From: Pelagimonas varians
GTDB taxonomy: Bacteria > Pseudomonadota > Alphaproteobacteria > Rhodobacterales > Rhodobacteraceae
Length of the DNA stretch: 64,000 bases
Direction: 5' to 3'
Assembly (NCBI RefSeq): GCF_003208435.1
Contig: NZ_QKMF01000010.1
Location: 62,001 to 126,000, forward strand
The position numbers were made by a program, and so were the translations under genes. The notes beneath the pieces were generated by a model. The model did not search any database and had not been told where the DNA came from. It was given only the letters and a program-made list of their open reading frames with translations. Positions 8,838-18,843 of the stretch are shown piece after piece; position 1 is the first letter of the stretch, and each line of letters starts with the position of its first letter.

Positions 8838-10775
8838 CTACCCCAACGTCTTGCGAAGCGCGCTCAACAGTGCGCTTCGGTTGACCGGTTTCATCAAGCG
8901 CGTGTCTTCGGGCCGCAGACCGTTGCCATGCACCGTCGCCTCGTTTGCGTAGCCCGACATAAAGATCATTGGCAGATCGGGCCGGATTTCACGCAATTCT
9001 TTTGACAAAAGCGGCCCCTGCAACCGGCCGGGCATCACGATATCGGTGATCACAAGATCAAAGTCCGGCGCGGCTTCGAATATCTGTTTTGCTTCGTCCC
9101 CGGATCTGGCGCAGGTCACGTTAAACCCCCGACGCGTCAACAAAAGATTGAGCACCTTCAACACCTCGGGCTCGTCCTCGACCAGCAAGATCGATTTGGT
9201 GGCGGCAATTGTTGGATCGAACTCACCCTCGGGTAACTCGGGGACCTCGGAAATGGTGCCGCCAGAGCTGGCTCGGAAATAGAGCTTGAACGTCGTCCCA
9301 TGCCCCGCCTCGCTGTAGACTTGGATCGCCCCACCTGATTGCTTCATAAAGCCTTGCACCATCGACAATCCCAGCCCCGTGCCGGTTCCGGGCTCTTTGG
9401 TGGTGTAAAATGGTTCAAAAATCTCGGTCTGCGCGCCTTTTGCAATGCCGTGTCCAGTGTCACTGACCGCCAGCATGACATAGCGACCCGGCGGAATATC
9501 CTCTTTGCGTTCCGTGACATAGTCTTGGTCGATCCGAATGTTCGCGGTTTCGATGGTCAGGCGACCACCGTTCGGCATCGCATCGCGGGCATTCAAGATC
9601 AGGTTGAGCAATGCATTTTCGGTTGATCCGCGATCCGCTTCGATTGGCCAGAGCCCCGTCAACAAAGAGGTTTCGATATCGATGTTTTCAGGCAAGGTGC
9701 GCCCAGCCCAATTGCGTGTCTCCTGAACGACTGCATTCAGATCAAGCAAGGTCGGGGCCAGCGTCGCCTGACGGGCAAAGCTGAGCATCTTATGAGTCAA
9801 ATCGGCACCGCGCAGGGTGGCTTGGATCGCCTGATCGACAAATTTGTTTTGGCTCTCGTTCTCCAATCCTTCTTGCAACAACTCAAGGTTGCCTAGCACA
9901 ACAGCCAGAAGGTTGTTGAAATCATGCGCAACGCCACCGGCCAACTTACCGATCGTTTCAAGCCGCTGCGACTGCCGCAATTTTTCCTCGCGGGTGACTT
10001 CGGCGGTGACGTCTTGCATGGTGCCAAAATAGGCCACAGGATCGCCTGCAAACCCGCTTTCGACCGCTCCGGCGACCTTGATGACCTTCTCTCGGCCTTT
10101 GCCGAAGGACAGCGTCATACGGTATTCGAAGGGGCCGCAAGTTTTTAACGCCTCTTCAATGGCGCTCAAGACCATAGGTGCCTCTTCTTCGGCCCACATG
10201 GATCTGGCAAATTCCAGTGTCGGAACAAAGGTGGCCGGGTCGCGTTCGTAGATCCGGAACACCCCTTTGGACCAAGTGACTTTTTGGGTCGCGACGTCCA
10301 CGCTCCAGTTGCCTAGACCTGCGAATTCTTCCGTCCGCTCCATATCCCGTTTCAGCCGCGTAAGATCGTCCATAATATGAACGACGCCAATCATATAGGA
10401 CGGCGTACCATATTCGCGGATCACCCGGCCTTTGGTGTTAATCCAAACGTAATGCCCCGTTTTATGGCGCATCCGGCACAGTGTTTCATATCGACCGCCC
10501 TGTGCAAAATAATGACGCGTCGTGTTTAGAACTTTTTCCAAATCATCCGAATGGATCAGAGTGTTCAAAAACTGCTCACGCGTGCCAAGCTCCAATGCGG
10601 AATACCCGGTCAGATTCAAAAGGCTTGGGCTGACTTCAAGCACATCATTTTTGACATCCCACAGCCAAAACCCAATGCCGGATTCCGTTAGCCCATCCGA
10701 AAATGCCTCGGGAAAACGGGTTCCGATTTTCTCAGCAAGTGATGCATATTGAGAACCTTGGGTCACTTGGCGCAC
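8838..10775 (-). CDS. PAS-domain hybrid sensor histidine kinase
   Basis: A 645-residue cytosolic hybrid kinase with no membrane segment or signal peptide. In order: a PAS domain (about 25-140), a second PAS/PAC region (about 145-265), a HisKA dimerisation domain with phosphoacceptor His284 in GVAHDFNNLLAVV, a HATPase domain with the DTGHGI and GTGLGLSMV glycine boxes, and a C-terminal receiver with phosphoacceptor Asp578 in VITDIVMPG. It should sense an internal signal and pass phosphate His to Asp internally. No separate response regulator is adjacent. The GTG start at 10775 has a weak ribosome site; GTG codon 4 is an alternative. Convergent with the decarboxylase, 12 bp apart. Confidence 0.9.
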   Translation of the reverse strand: MRQVTQGSQYASLAEKIGTRFPEAFSDGLTESGIGFWLWDVKNDVLEVSPSLLNLTGYSALELGTREQFLNTLIHSDDLEKVLNTTRHYFAQGGRYETLCRMRHKTGHYVWINTKGRVIREYGTPSYMIGVVHIMDDLTRLKRDMERTEEFAGLGNWSVDVATQKVTWSKGVFRIYERDPATFVPTLEFARSMWAEEEAPMVLSAIEEALKTCGPFEYRMTLSFGKGREKVIKVAGAVESGFAGDPVAYFGTMQDVTAEVTREEKLRQSQRLETIGKLAGGVAHDFNNLLAVVLGNLELLQEGLENESQNKFVDQAIQATLRGADLTHKMLSFARQATLAPTLLDLNAVVQETRNWAGRTLPENIDIETSLLTGLWPIEADRGSTENALLNLILNARDAMPNGGRLTIETANIRIDQDYVTERKEDIPPGRYVMLAVSDTGHGIAKGAQTEIFEPFYTTKEPGTGTGLGLSMVQGFMKQSGGAIQVYSEAGHGTTFKLYFRASSGGTISEVPELPEGEFDPTIAATKSILLVEDEPEVLKVLNLLLTRRGFNVTCARSGDEAKQIFEAAPDFDLVITDIVMPGRLQGPLLSKELREIRPDLPMIFMSGYANEATVHGNGLRPEDTRLMKPVNRSALLSALRKTLG

Positions 10776-10988
10776 CTTTGGAAAGGAAAACAGTTGGTTC
10801 TAGAACCGGTTTAGGTCAGCATAAATCACCAAATCCTTGTCTGACCACAACAAAGTTTCACAAGACTTACCAGTCCCTTAAGCACGGGAACCCAACTATT
10901 GGCGCGATGCTTGCCTAGCGCACGTCCACAGACAGAAAAACACCCACCCAAGACCCCTCGCGGCGGCCCATCCTAACGGCCCGGATCG

Positions 10989-12221
10989 TTAGTTGATCAT
11001 ACGCTCGGCAACCCGCATTCCGTCCACAAGACCCGACGAAGGATATAGAACCACCCGATCCCCTTCGGACAGCCCGTTTAGGACCTGGGCCTCAATGCCA
11101 TTGTTCGGGCCTATCTCAACCAAACGCAAGACCGCAGCCCCGTCTGACACAACAAAAACCGCCCAATCGCCCTGACTGCGAAACAGCGCACTGGCAGGTA
11201 AGATAAGCGTGTCTTTGGCCTCCCAGATAACAATCTGGGTCTCGACCCGAAATCCGTGACCAAGTCCGGTGTATTCCTCGGCCTGACTGGTAAAGGCAAT
11301 CACAGTGTTGACACGTTGCTCTTCGACTCCAAGGGCAGAAAAACGAGTTACGCCAAAGGGATCGACACGGACAACGGTGCCTGTCAGATCCGATGGTCCG
11401 CCCCAATCCGCAATCCGCACACTATCGCCAACCTTGACCTGAACCGCATCGGTTGAAAGCAAATCAACAACGACCTCAAGATCATCGGTAATATTTCCGA
11501 TGGTCATGATCGGTGTGCCCGCCGGCAATGAGGTTTCGCTTTCTTGAATGATCGTCAAAATACTACCGTCCGCAGGGGCATAGAGCGGAATGTCATCCGA
11601 GCCGTTGCCAATAGCAGCGCCAAGCCCTTTGTCATCAAATCCGATCAGTTGCGCCTGCGCATTGGTAATTTCCGCCTCTCGCATTGCGATTGCGGCCTCG
11701 GCGGTGTCCACATTTGCCTGTGTCACGCGGGCCGTTTGCTGCGCCCGATCCAGCACGGCCATACTCACGATTCCGCGCTCGACCAACTGCTCGGTGCGGG
11801 CGAGTTCTGTTTGCGCCAAATCACGATTGGCAAGCGCTGCGTTCAGGTCTGCGCGGGCGACACGCAGCGCCGCTTGGGCTGCTGTGACAACAGCAAGGGC
11901 CTGTTCCCGGGTTCGCACATCCAAGGCCGCCGGATTGGTCGGGCGCATATGGGCCACCACGGTTTCGCCGCGCTGCACCGGATCACCGGGGTGGACAGTG
12001 ACGCGCTGCAATTGGCCCGCGACCGGCGTCGACACCACATAGGCATCGCGCACCCGCGTCCGGCCTTCTTCGTCAATGGTCAGCCACATGTCCCCGCGCA
12101 CCACCGACCCCATGTCAACCATGGTGGGTTTGGGCCAAAACGCCGCCGCCAAAGCAGCCCCCACCAGCACAACCGCAACGGATGTCAGGATCAAACGGGA
12201 CTGTTTCCTTGCTTTCGCCAT
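10989..12221 (-). CDS. HlyD/MacA-type membrane fusion protein
   Basis: A 410-residue periplasmic adaptor with one N-terminal membrane anchor (about 10-28, SVAVVLVGAALAAAFW), then a biotinyl-lipoyl-like hairpin with a coiled coil (about 90-190, rich in Ala/Gln/Leu) and beta-barrel regions. It follows the FtsX-like permease on the same strand with a 5-bp gap, completing an ATPase-permease-adaptor set resembling MacAB-type exporters. The cargo is unknown; no outer-membrane channel gene is adjacent. Confidence 0.87.
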   Translation of the reverse strand: MAKARKQSRLILTSVAVVLVGAALAAAFWPKPTMVDMGSVVRGDMWLTIDEEGRTRVRDAYVVSTPVAGQLQRVTVHPGDPVQRGETVVAHMRPTNPAALDVRTREQALAVVTAAQAALRVARADLNAALANRDLAQTELARTEQLVERGIVSMAVLDRAQQTARVTQANVDTAEAAIAMREAEITNAQAQLIGFDDKGLGAAIGNGSDDIPLYAPADGSILTIIQESETSLPAGTPIMTIGNITDDLEVVVDLLSTDAVQVKVGDSVRIADWGGPSDLTGTVVRVDPFGVTRFSALGVEEQRVNTVIAFTSQAEEYTGLGHGFRVETQIVIWEAKDTLILPASALFRSQGDWAVFVVSDGAAVLRLVEIGPNNGIEAQVLNGLSEGDRVVLYPSSGLVDGMRVAERMIN

Positions 12222-12226
12222 TTGGG

Positions 12227-14593
12227 CTACTCCCTCGTTTTTAGCGCCGAGACCAGCTCAGCCCGGTCGATATCGCGTTTCACCAACCAGCCAGAACCCA
12301 CAGCTGCCCCGATCACCACCATCGCCGCGAACCCATAGCTTGCCGGATCAAAAATCGCCGGGATCTGATACAGCTCGCTCGAAAATCCGGCGGCAATGCT
12401 GAATGAGAGATAGTAGCCGAGCACACCACCAAGCGGCAGAGCAACCAATGTCACAATGGCCAGCTCCCCCAGCAGGACAAAAGCGGTTTCCGCTCTGGTA
12501 AATCCTATCACCCGCAGACTGGCCAAATCACGGGACCGCTCTGCATAGGCTATGCGGGCTGCATTATAAACGATCCCGAAAGTGATCACAAAGGCGATGG
12601 CCCCCATCACATAGCGAATGGCCCCTGCGCCTGTGTTCATAAGCGTTTGAAAGGCGACCTCGGCTTGGGATTTCAGGCCAACGCCCGCGACGGTCGGCAT
12701 GTCTTGCAGCTTGGTATAGATCGCGCTGGCGTGGACCTGATCAATCGACAAATAGGCGCCGGACACGCGGTTGGGTTCGCGCAACACACGGTTAAGCGCC
12801 GCCAAGTCCATATAGGCCGGTGCGCCCAGCAAGCTTTGCGCCACCGCCGTCACCGGAATTTGCAATACCGGTTGGCGACCTGTTCGAACATCAACGGTCA
12901 GCATATCTCCGGGCCGGATCTTCAAGATGTCCGCCAGTGCGGTCGACAAAGCAATTCCGGTCTTTTGTAGCGGGATTTCAGCCAGATCATTGTCCAGCGC
13001 GCGGTTCAACCGCGCATCCGGCGCAAGGCCTGTAACCACACCGCGATGACTGTTGCGCCCGTTGCGCAAAATCGCCGGCACGTGGCGCACTGGCTCAACC
13101 AAGGTCACACCTTCCATGCGGCGCAGGTTAAAGATCGCGGTCTCGGACACATCTTGATTAAAACTGACCATGACATCGCTGCGATCAATCACGTTAAAGG
13201 TCAGGTCAATGGTGCGGTCAAACCCCGCATAGATCGTGATCATCGACACGCAAAGTGCCATGCCGCAGGCAATCCCGATCATAGCCCCCGCCATCCGTCC
13301 CGGTTGCCGCGTGATGCGCCGCACCACCATACGCGACGGCTGGTCCAACCAGACGTTCAAAGCCCGCCCCATTTTTCCCGTGCGGCTATAGTCAGCCGGT
13401 GCAGGGGCCCGCATAGCCGTGGCGGGCGTCAGCGCAAAGACACTGCGCAGTACCAACATCCCGCCAACCGAGGCAGACAGTATGCTGACGCTGACACCGG
13501 TGACAAAGGATGCCGGATCAAGTTGGAACACCAAAAAAGGGAATTTGAAGTAGGCAATATAGATATGGATCAGCGCCCTGCCACCTGCGATCCCCATCAA
13601 ACATCCGGCCAGCGCGCCGCCGATTGCTATGGCCATTACCAGTTTGAAGTAGTGTCCGCCAACTTCGGTATTGGTATAGCCAAAGGCCTTCATCAACCCG
13701 ATTTCTTCACGCTCTGACTGAACCATCCGGTTGATCACGATATAAAGAAGAAAAGCCGCCACAGCCAAAAATACCGGCGGCACTCCGGCGGCGGCGGCCT
13801 CAAGCCCGCTGATTTCTTCGCTGACAAACCGGTTCGAAGTCTGATCCGCCAAAGGATATGCACCGGTTCCGCCATAGGGGATCAGGATGCGGTCCACCGC
13901 CTCCTGGACCGCAGCAGGGTTGGCACCGCGCGTCAAAGACAACAAGGCCTCGTTAAACGCGCCCTCCATGTCATAAGCCGCCGCCAAAGCCGAGCGGCTC
14001 ATCCAAATCACTCCGAACCGAGCGTCGTCAGGGATCAATTCCCCGGGGGCTGTTGTGTACAAAAACTCGGGACTTTGGGCGAGACCGACAATCCGAAAAC
14101 CGCGCCGCGCACCGTTCATGGTGGCTTGGATGCGGTCACCGGGGCGCAGCCCGTGGGCCATGGCAAAAGACTGCAACAACAAGATTTCATCGGTGCGGTC
14201 ACGGTCAATCATCCGGCCATCCGTCAAAAATACCCCGTTTAGACGCGGATTTCGCAAATCCGGCAAGGATACCGCCTGCGCCTGCACTGGCAAATCAATG
14301 CCATCCAGATCAATAAGTGCGCCGCCAATGACGCGCGCTTCGACCGAACGCACCCCATCGATTGCCGCCAACCGCCCCGCCAGACGATCAGGCGCGCGGG
14401 TCACAGGGGCAAAAACATCGGCCAAACGATACCGCTCGTAATAGGCCGCGCGGGTTTCATTGAGGGATGTCACAAGCCCCGTCATCATCACCAGCATACC
14501 GACGCCAACCGCGATCACCATGCCAATGGCCATGGCCTGCCCCTTCATCCGCCACAGGTCGCGCAGCAGTTTATGGTCGAGCGGGCTCACCAC
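12227..14593 (-). CDS. FtsX-like ABC transporter permease
   Basis: A 788-residue permease with two FtsX-type halves: an N-terminal TM helix ([20 protein letters not shown]), a large periplasmic domain, a TM group near 285-400, a further TM ([20 protein letters not shown]) and second periplasmic domain, then a terminal TM group. This duplicated layout is typical of LolC/MacB-related mechanotransmission or export permeases. The start is GTG 14593, overlapping the ATPase stop by 7 bp. It couples to the ATPase upstream and the fusion protein downstream. Substrate is not predictable. Confidence 0.88.
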   Translation of the reverse strand: MVSPLDHKLLRDLWRMKGQAMAIGMVIAVGVGMLVMMTGLVTSLNETRAAYYERYRLADVFAPVTRAPDRLAGRLAAIDGVRSVEARVIGGALIDLDGIDLPVQAQAVSLPDLRNPRLNGVFLTDGRMIDRDRTDEILLLQSFAMAHGLRPGDRIQATMNGARRGFRIVGLAQSPEFLYTTAPGELIPDDARFGVIWMSRSALAAAYDMEGAFNEALLSLTRGANPAAVQEAVDRILIPYGGTGAYPLADQTSNRFVSEEISGLEAAAAGVPPVFLAVAAFLLYIVINRMVQSEREEIGLMKAFGYTNTEVGGHYFKLVMAIAIGGALAGCLMGIAGGRALIHIYIAYFKFPFLVFQLDPASFVTGVSVSILSASVGGMLVLRSVFALTPATAMRAPAPADYSRTGKMGRALNVWLDQPSRMVVRRITRQPGRMAGAMIGIACGMALCVSMITIYAGFDRTIDLTFNVIDRSDVMVSFNQDVSETAIFNLRRMEGVTLVEPVRHVPAILRNGRNSHRGVVTGLAPDARLNRALDNDLAEIPLQKTGIALSTALADILKIRPGDMLTVDVRTGRQPVLQIPVTAVAQSLLGAPAYMDLAALNRVLREPNRVSGAYLSIDQVHASAIYTKLQDMPTVAGVGLKSQAEVAFQTLMNTGAGAIRYVMGAIAFVITFGIVYNAARIAYAERSRDLASLRVIGFTRAETAFVLLGELAIVTLVALPLGGVLGYYLSFSIAAGFSSELYQIPAIFDPASYGFAAMVVIGAAVGSGWLVKRDIDRAELVSALKTRE

Positions 14594-15294
14594 TCTATCT
14601 CTTCGGGGGTCAGTTTTTTCTCGTTCAACACAACCTTGCGAATACCGCCATCGGCAAAGTGGATCACCCGATCAGCCATCGCGGCCTGACTGGCGGCATG
14701 GGTGACGATCAACACCGTTGCCCCCAGCTTTTCGTTCACATCCTTCAGCACGTTCAACACCGACCGTCCCGTCGTGCTGTCCAATGCCCCGGTGGGTTCA
14801 TCGCAAAACAGCACAGTCGGGTTTTTAGCAACGGCCCGCGCGATAGCAACGCGCTGCTGTTCACCGCCCGACAGTTGCGCCGGAAAATGATCAACCCGCT
14901 CACGCAGCCCAACCATTGCCAAGGCTTCATCAGAGTCCATCGGATCACGGGCGATTTCGGTCACCAGTTCCACGTTTTCGCGTGCGGTCAGGCTGGGCAT
15001 AAGATTATAGAACTGAAACACGAACCCCACGTGATCGCGCCGGTAGCGGGTCAATTCACGGTCACTCATCTCACTCAAGTTTTGATCGTGGAAAAGCGCC
15101 GTGCCGTCTGTTGCACGATCCAAGCCGCCGATAATATTCAACAAAGTAGATTTACCGCTGCCCGACGGCCCAAGCAGCACGACGATTTCGCCTTCGGGAA
15201 TATCCAGATCGACGCCGCGCAGCGCGTGAACAGCAGACCGTCCTTCGCCATAAACTTTGGTCAACCCTTTGGTTGAAAAGGTATTTCGCGTCAT
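14587..15294 (-). CDS. ABC transporter ATPase (LolD/MacB type)
   Basis: A 235-residue nucleotide-binding protein with Walker [10 protein letters not shown] (42-50), signature LSGGEQQR (141-148), Walker B plus D-loop CDEPTGALD (164-172) and an H-loop in LIVTHAASQ. The length and motifs fit the LolD/MacB/FtsE group that works with FtsX-like permeases. It is the first gene of a three-gene operon with the permease and membrane fusion protein. Confidence 0.93.
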   Translation of the reverse strand: MTRNTFSTKGLTKVYGEGRSAVHALRGVDLDIPEGEIVVLLGPSGSGKSTLLNIIGGLDRATDGTALFHDQNLSEMSDRELTRYRRDHVGFVFQFYNLMPSLTARENVELVTEIARDPMDSDEALAMVGLRERVDHFPAQLSGGEQQRVAIARAVAKNPTVLFCDEPTGALDSTTGRSVLNVLKDVNEKLGATVLIVTHAASQAAMADRVIHFADGGIRKVVLNEKKLTPEEIEW

Positions 15295-15463
15295 ACACCC
15301 TCGCGATGCGCCTGCTCGTATACACCAAACTTACTGAACAGTTAGGCGGCACATCGCAGAGTTGTCAACATCGTCCCCCTGCGCAGGTTGCGGTGCGGTC
15401 AAGGCGGAAAAGCCAGCGGCATGGTCCTGACGCGGGGTGGGTTTGTCGAAAATCAGGGGCGAT

Positions 15464-16606
15464 TTATGCTGCCGCCGCGAGGATCTCCAACAGTTCGGAT
15501 TGGGACAACAAAAACGGATTCGCCTTCATAGAAGACGCCGTTGACGCGGCCTTGGCGGCCGTTGGAAAATCCGCCTCGGCCAGCCCGATTGCGTGAAGCC
15601 CGCGCAGCCCCATCACCTTGGACCAGTCCCGCAGACAGGCAAGACCGCCGCCCTGTTCGCCCTGTCCAAAATATGTATCGATATGCGCCAATACCCAGTT
15701 CAAGCGGGCAGCGGTGTCGTCTTGCGCACCGGCGTTTTTCAGGTGGGATTCCAGCACGGCAGGCAACAAGGCACCGCAGATTTCACCATGCGGTGCCTGC
15801 GTCATCCCACCGATCACTCCGGCAAATCCATGAACCGCGCCCAAACCGGAATTGGCAAGGGCCAACCCGCCACAGGTACTGACCCAAGCCATACTGTCCC
15901 ATGCATCAGGCGCGTCGTTTTCAACAAGATCCTTTAGCACGCGCAACCCAACCGGAATTGCCGCCATGCACAGGGCATCCGTCATCGGATTGGCCTTGTT
16001 TGACAGGTAAGGCTCAATCACTTGGGTCACCGCATCCAAACCGGCGGCAAGGGTCACCTGCTTGGGCGCGCCTTGCATCAAAGACGGGTCAACAATTGCG
16101 ATCCTGGGCACCATCCTTGGGTCGCGCAGGCTAACTTTGACCCCATGTTCGGGCACTGAAATCACCGCATTTTTGGTGACTTCCGCGCCGGTGCCTGCCG
16201 TGGTTGGCAAAGCGATCATCGGCAAAGGGGCCGCGTCCAGCGGGCGGCCACCGCCAACCCCCTCCAGATAGGTGATCGGCGCGCCGCTAGACGGGATCAA
16301 CGCGGACAATGCCTTGGCGAAATCCATAACGGATCCCCCGCCGAGGGCCAAAACCACATCCGGCGCGCGCCCCTCAAGGGCCTTCAAAGCGGCTTCAATG
16401 TCAGGCAGGCTGGGTTCCGTTCGGCAGGCGATCGTCTGAACGGTCAAACCTTCGGACATGCAAGCATCTACAAGCCACTGCGCCCGACTGGCTTGTGATC
16501 CATGCACCAACAGAACGGTGTTTCCAAAATCTGCCGCCAGTTTTGCAGCTTGTTGGCTTTGGCCACGTCCGAAATGGATGGCACCGGGGCTGAAAAAGGA
16601 AAACAT
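15464..16606 (-). CDS. Iron-containing alcohol dehydrogenase family protein
   Basis: A 380-residue group III alcohol dehydrogenase with the NAD-binding GGGSVMD (89-95) and PTTAGTGAE motifs. Of the four metal ligands known in FucO, Asp191, His259 and His273 are present, but the second position is Gln195 (DAVTQVIEPY) where FucO has His, and the HPLG histidine is Gly. A subgroup with Gln here may use a different metal geometry. The frame extends 17 codons upstream, but ATG 16606 has GGGAG about 11 nt before it. It lies downstream of the glycerol operon on the same strand beyond a hairpin. Substrate unknown; an alcohol or aldehyde of sugar or polyol origin is plausible. Confidence 0.85.
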   Translation of the reverse strand: MFSFFSPGAIHFGRGQSQQAAKLAADFGNTVLLVHGSQASRAQWLVDACMSEGLTVQTIACRTEPSLPDIEAALKALEGRAPDVVLALGGGSVMDFAKALSALIPSSGAPITYLEGVGGGRPLDAAPLPMIALPTTAGTGAEVTKNAVISVPEHGVKVSLRDPRMVPRIAIVDPSLMQGAPKQVTLAAGLDAVTQVIEPYLSNKANPMTDALCMAAIPVGLRVLKDLVENDAPDAWDSMAWVSTCGGLALANSGLGAVHGFAGVIGGMTQAPHGEICGALLPAVLESHLKNAGAQDDTAARLNWVLAHIDTYFGQGEQGGGLACLRDWSKVMGLRGLHAIGLAEADFPTAAKAASTASSMKANPFLLSQSELLEILAAAA

Positions 16607-16671
16607 CTGTTCGAATACTCCCGATGAGGTGGATGAGGGCGCAGCAAGATTAAACACATATTATTTATGCA

Positions 16672-16703
16672 ATCAGCGGCCAATGAAGACACTGGCCGCT
16701 GAT
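16672..16703 (-). terminator. Hairpin after the glycerol operon
   Basis: A perfect 11-bp stem (ATCAGCGGCCA with TGGCCGCTGAT) around a 10-nt loop sits 59 bp after the glpV stop and before the alcohol dehydrogenase start. On the minus strand it is followed by an AT-rich stretch rather than a clean T run, so it may terminate weakly or protect the 3' end. Confidence 0.6.
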
Positions 16704-16762
16704 CTTGGTGTGATGTCAAGTTACGATACCAGAGCCGCCGTAGCGGCCCTGGAAACGCGGGC

Positions 16763-18484
16763 TTACTGCCAGGACTTGATCAATTCGTCATAGGCGATGG
16801 TGACCGGAGTTTCGTCTTCGTTGTCCAGTTTCGCTTTTGGCGAACCGGGCTGAGACAGCCAGTACTCTGGGTCTTGCTCGTCGTTCATGACCGGACCAAT
16901 GTCGCCTTGAACACCAGCGCGCTCCAAACGGATCAGCACTTTTTCCTGATCTTCACAAAGCGCATCGAGAGCTTCTTGAGGTGTTTTCGCACCGGACATT
17001 GCGTCGCCGATATTCTGCCACCACAGCTGCGCCAGCTTTGGATAGTCAGGTACGTTGGTGCCGGTTGGCGACCACTGAACCCGTGCTGGCGAACGGTAGA
17101 ATTCGATCAAACCGCCCAGTTTAGGCGCACGATCGGTAAAGCTGTCGTGCTGGATTGTGGATTCACGAATGAATGTCAAACCAACATGGCTTTTCTTTAC
17201 GTCGACAGTTTTGGATGTCACGAACTGCGCATAGAGCCACGCCGCCTGTGCACGGTCCACCGGAGTGGATTCCATCAGCGTCCACGAACCGGCGTCTTGG
17301 TAACCGATCTTGGTGCCTTCGGTCCAATATGCGCCGTGCGGCGAAGGTGCCATGCGCCATTTTGGCGTGCCATCTTCGTTCATCACGGGCAGATCAGGCT
17401 CTACGGATGCTGCGGTGAACGCAGTGTACCAGAACATCTGCTGTGCAACATTGCCTTGGGCAGGAATTGGGCCTGCTTCAGAGAATGTCATACCAGCCGC
17501 GGCAGGCGGGGAGTATTTTTCCAGCCATTCGATCGCCTTGGTGACAGCGTAAACTGCCGCCGGGCCGTTTGTAGCGCCGCCACGGGCGACACAAGAACCA
17601 ACCGGCTGCGACTTTTCGTTAACGCGGATACCCCATTCGTCAACTGGCAGGCCGTTTGGCTCACCAACGTCTCCGGCTCCAGCCATGGACAGCCACGCAT
17701 CTGTATAGCGCCAGCCCAATGATGGATCTTTTTTACCGTAGTCCATGTTGCCAAAGACTTCGCCTTCTACGCCCAGACGTGACAGATCACGGCCGGTGAA
17801 GAATTCTGCGATATCCTCATAGGCAGTCCAGTTGACCGGAACACCCAGATCATAGCCGTATTTGGCTTTGAAGTCTGTCTTGTTCTGTTCGTCGTTGAAC
17901 CAATCATAACGGAACCAATAGAGGTTCGCGAACTGCTGGTCTGGCAGCTGATAGACTTTGCCATCTGGACCCGTGGTAAAGGACAGGCCGATGAAGTCTT
18001 CGAGATCAAGGTTCGGGTTTGTCACCGCAGCGCCGTCGCCCGACATCCAATCCGTCAGGTTACGTGCTTGCTGATAGCGCCAGTGGGTGCCGATCAGATC
18101 AGAGTCGTTGATATAGGCGTCATAGATGTTTTCGCCCGACTGCATTTGTGTTTGCAGTTTTTCAACAACATCACCTTCACCGATCAGGTCGTGGGTGACT
18201 TTGATGCCGGTGATGGCCTCAAAGGCCGGAGCCAGAACAGTGGATTCATAGGTGTGTGTGCCGATTGTTTCAGACACAACATTGATCGACATACCTTCGT
18301 AAGGCTTGGCCGCATCGACGAAAAACTGAAGCTCGGCTTCCTGATCGGCGCGCGACAGCGTCGACAGATCCCCGATTTCGCTGTCCAGAAATGCCTTGGC
18401 GGCATCCATGTCAGCGAACGCAGGCGCGGCAAGCATGCATACAGCAAGCCCGATCGCAGTCGTTCCTTTTAGGTGCAAGTTCAT
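16763..18484 (-). CDS. glpV: Glycerol ABC transporter substrate-binding protein
   Basis: Periplasmic binding protein of 573 residues, unusually large for a carbohydrate binding protein but normal for rhizobial GlpV. It begins with a signal peptide (LKGTTAIGLAVCMLAAPAFA, cleaved near residue 24), followed by the mature extracellular-type binding fold. The reading frame stays open to 18640, but ATG 18484 has a textbook GGGAGGAAC ribosome site and starts exactly at the signal peptide. Last gene of glpD-S-T-P-Q-U-V, the order described for the glycerol importer of Rhizobium. Substrate assignment comes from gene order and the linked glpD. Confidence 0.9.
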   Translation of the reverse strand: MNLHLKGTTAIGLAVCMLAAPAFADMDAAKAFLDSEIGDLSTLSRADQEAELQFFVDAAKPYEGMSINVVSETIGTHTYESTVLAPAFEAITGIKVTHDLIGEGDVVEKLQTQMQSGENIYDAYINDSDLIGTHWRYQQARNLTDWMSGDGAAVTNPNLDLEDFIGLSFTTGPDGKVYQLPDQQFANLYWFRYDWFNDEQNKTDFKAKYGYDLGVPVNWTAYEDIAEFFTGRDLSRLGVEGEVFGNMDYGKKDPSLGWRYTDAWLSMAGAGDVGEPNGLPVDEWGIRVNEKSQPVGSCVARGGATNGPAAVYAVTKAIEWLEKYSPPAAAGMTFSEAGPIPAQGNVAQQMFWYTAFTAASVEPDLPVMNEDGTPKWRMAPSPHGAYWTEGTKIGYQDAGSWTLMESTPVDRAQAAWLYAQFVTSKTVDVKKSHVGLTFIRESTIQHDSFTDRAPKLGGLIEFYRSPARVQWSPTGTNVPDYPKLAQLWWQNIGDAMSGAKTPQEALDALCEDQEKVLIRLERAGVQGDIGPVMNDEQDPEYWLSQPGSPKAKLDNEDETPVTIAYDELIKSWQ

Positions 18485-18555
18485 GTGAGTTCCTCCCATT
18501 ACGTGAACTATTATTAAGGGCAGTTCGGTTCTTGCGCGCCGCATTGCCCCGTCGT

Positions 18556-18828
18556 TTAAACCCAGCGAAAAACAGCCAGGGCGTAGAAAAAGCAGACCAC
18601 CAGCGCACCCCATTGCGGAGCGCTGAGAAGGCCTAGCCAAGCCAGATTGATAAAGGCCGAGCCAAGCAGCGTGATGAACAAACGATCACCGCGCGTGGTT
18701 TCGATCCCCAAAATGCCGCCGCGCGGTGCCTCGGGGTACTTGATTGCAAGCACCGTAAAGACGATCAGCGTAGCCGCGATAATTCCGAAAAACGCGGCGG
18801 TCGGCCAGGTCCATGCCATCCATTCCAT
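18556..18828 (-). CDS. glpU: Small membrane protein of glycerol transporter (DUF2160-like)
   Basis: A 90-residue protein with about three hydrophobic segments: TAAFFGIIAATLIVFTVLAI, LFITLLGSAFINLAWLGLL and ALVVCFFYALAVF. It lies between glpQ and glpV, the place held by GlpU in the rhizobial glycerol importer, with AGAGGA before ATG 18828. Its role is unknown; it may assist assembly of the transporter. Identification rests on size, topology and position. Confidence 0.82.
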   Translation of the reverse strand: MEWMAWTWPTAAFFGIIAATLIVFTVLAIKYPEAPRGGILGIETTRGDRLFITLLGSAFINLAWLGLLSAPQWGALVVCFFYALAVFRWV

Positions 18829-18843
18829 GTTTCAAATCCTCTC

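Noticed and set aside
10796-10807. GGTTCTAGAACC, a perfect 12-bp palindrome upstream of the histidine kinase
   Set aside because: It could be an operator, but it has no recognisable family pattern or partner and short palindromes of this size occur by chance; not listed as a feature.
16606-16657. A longer N-terminus of the iron-type alcohol dehydrogenase
   Set aside because: The extra 17 residues lack similarity to the family, and GGGAG lies at the right distance before ATG 16606.
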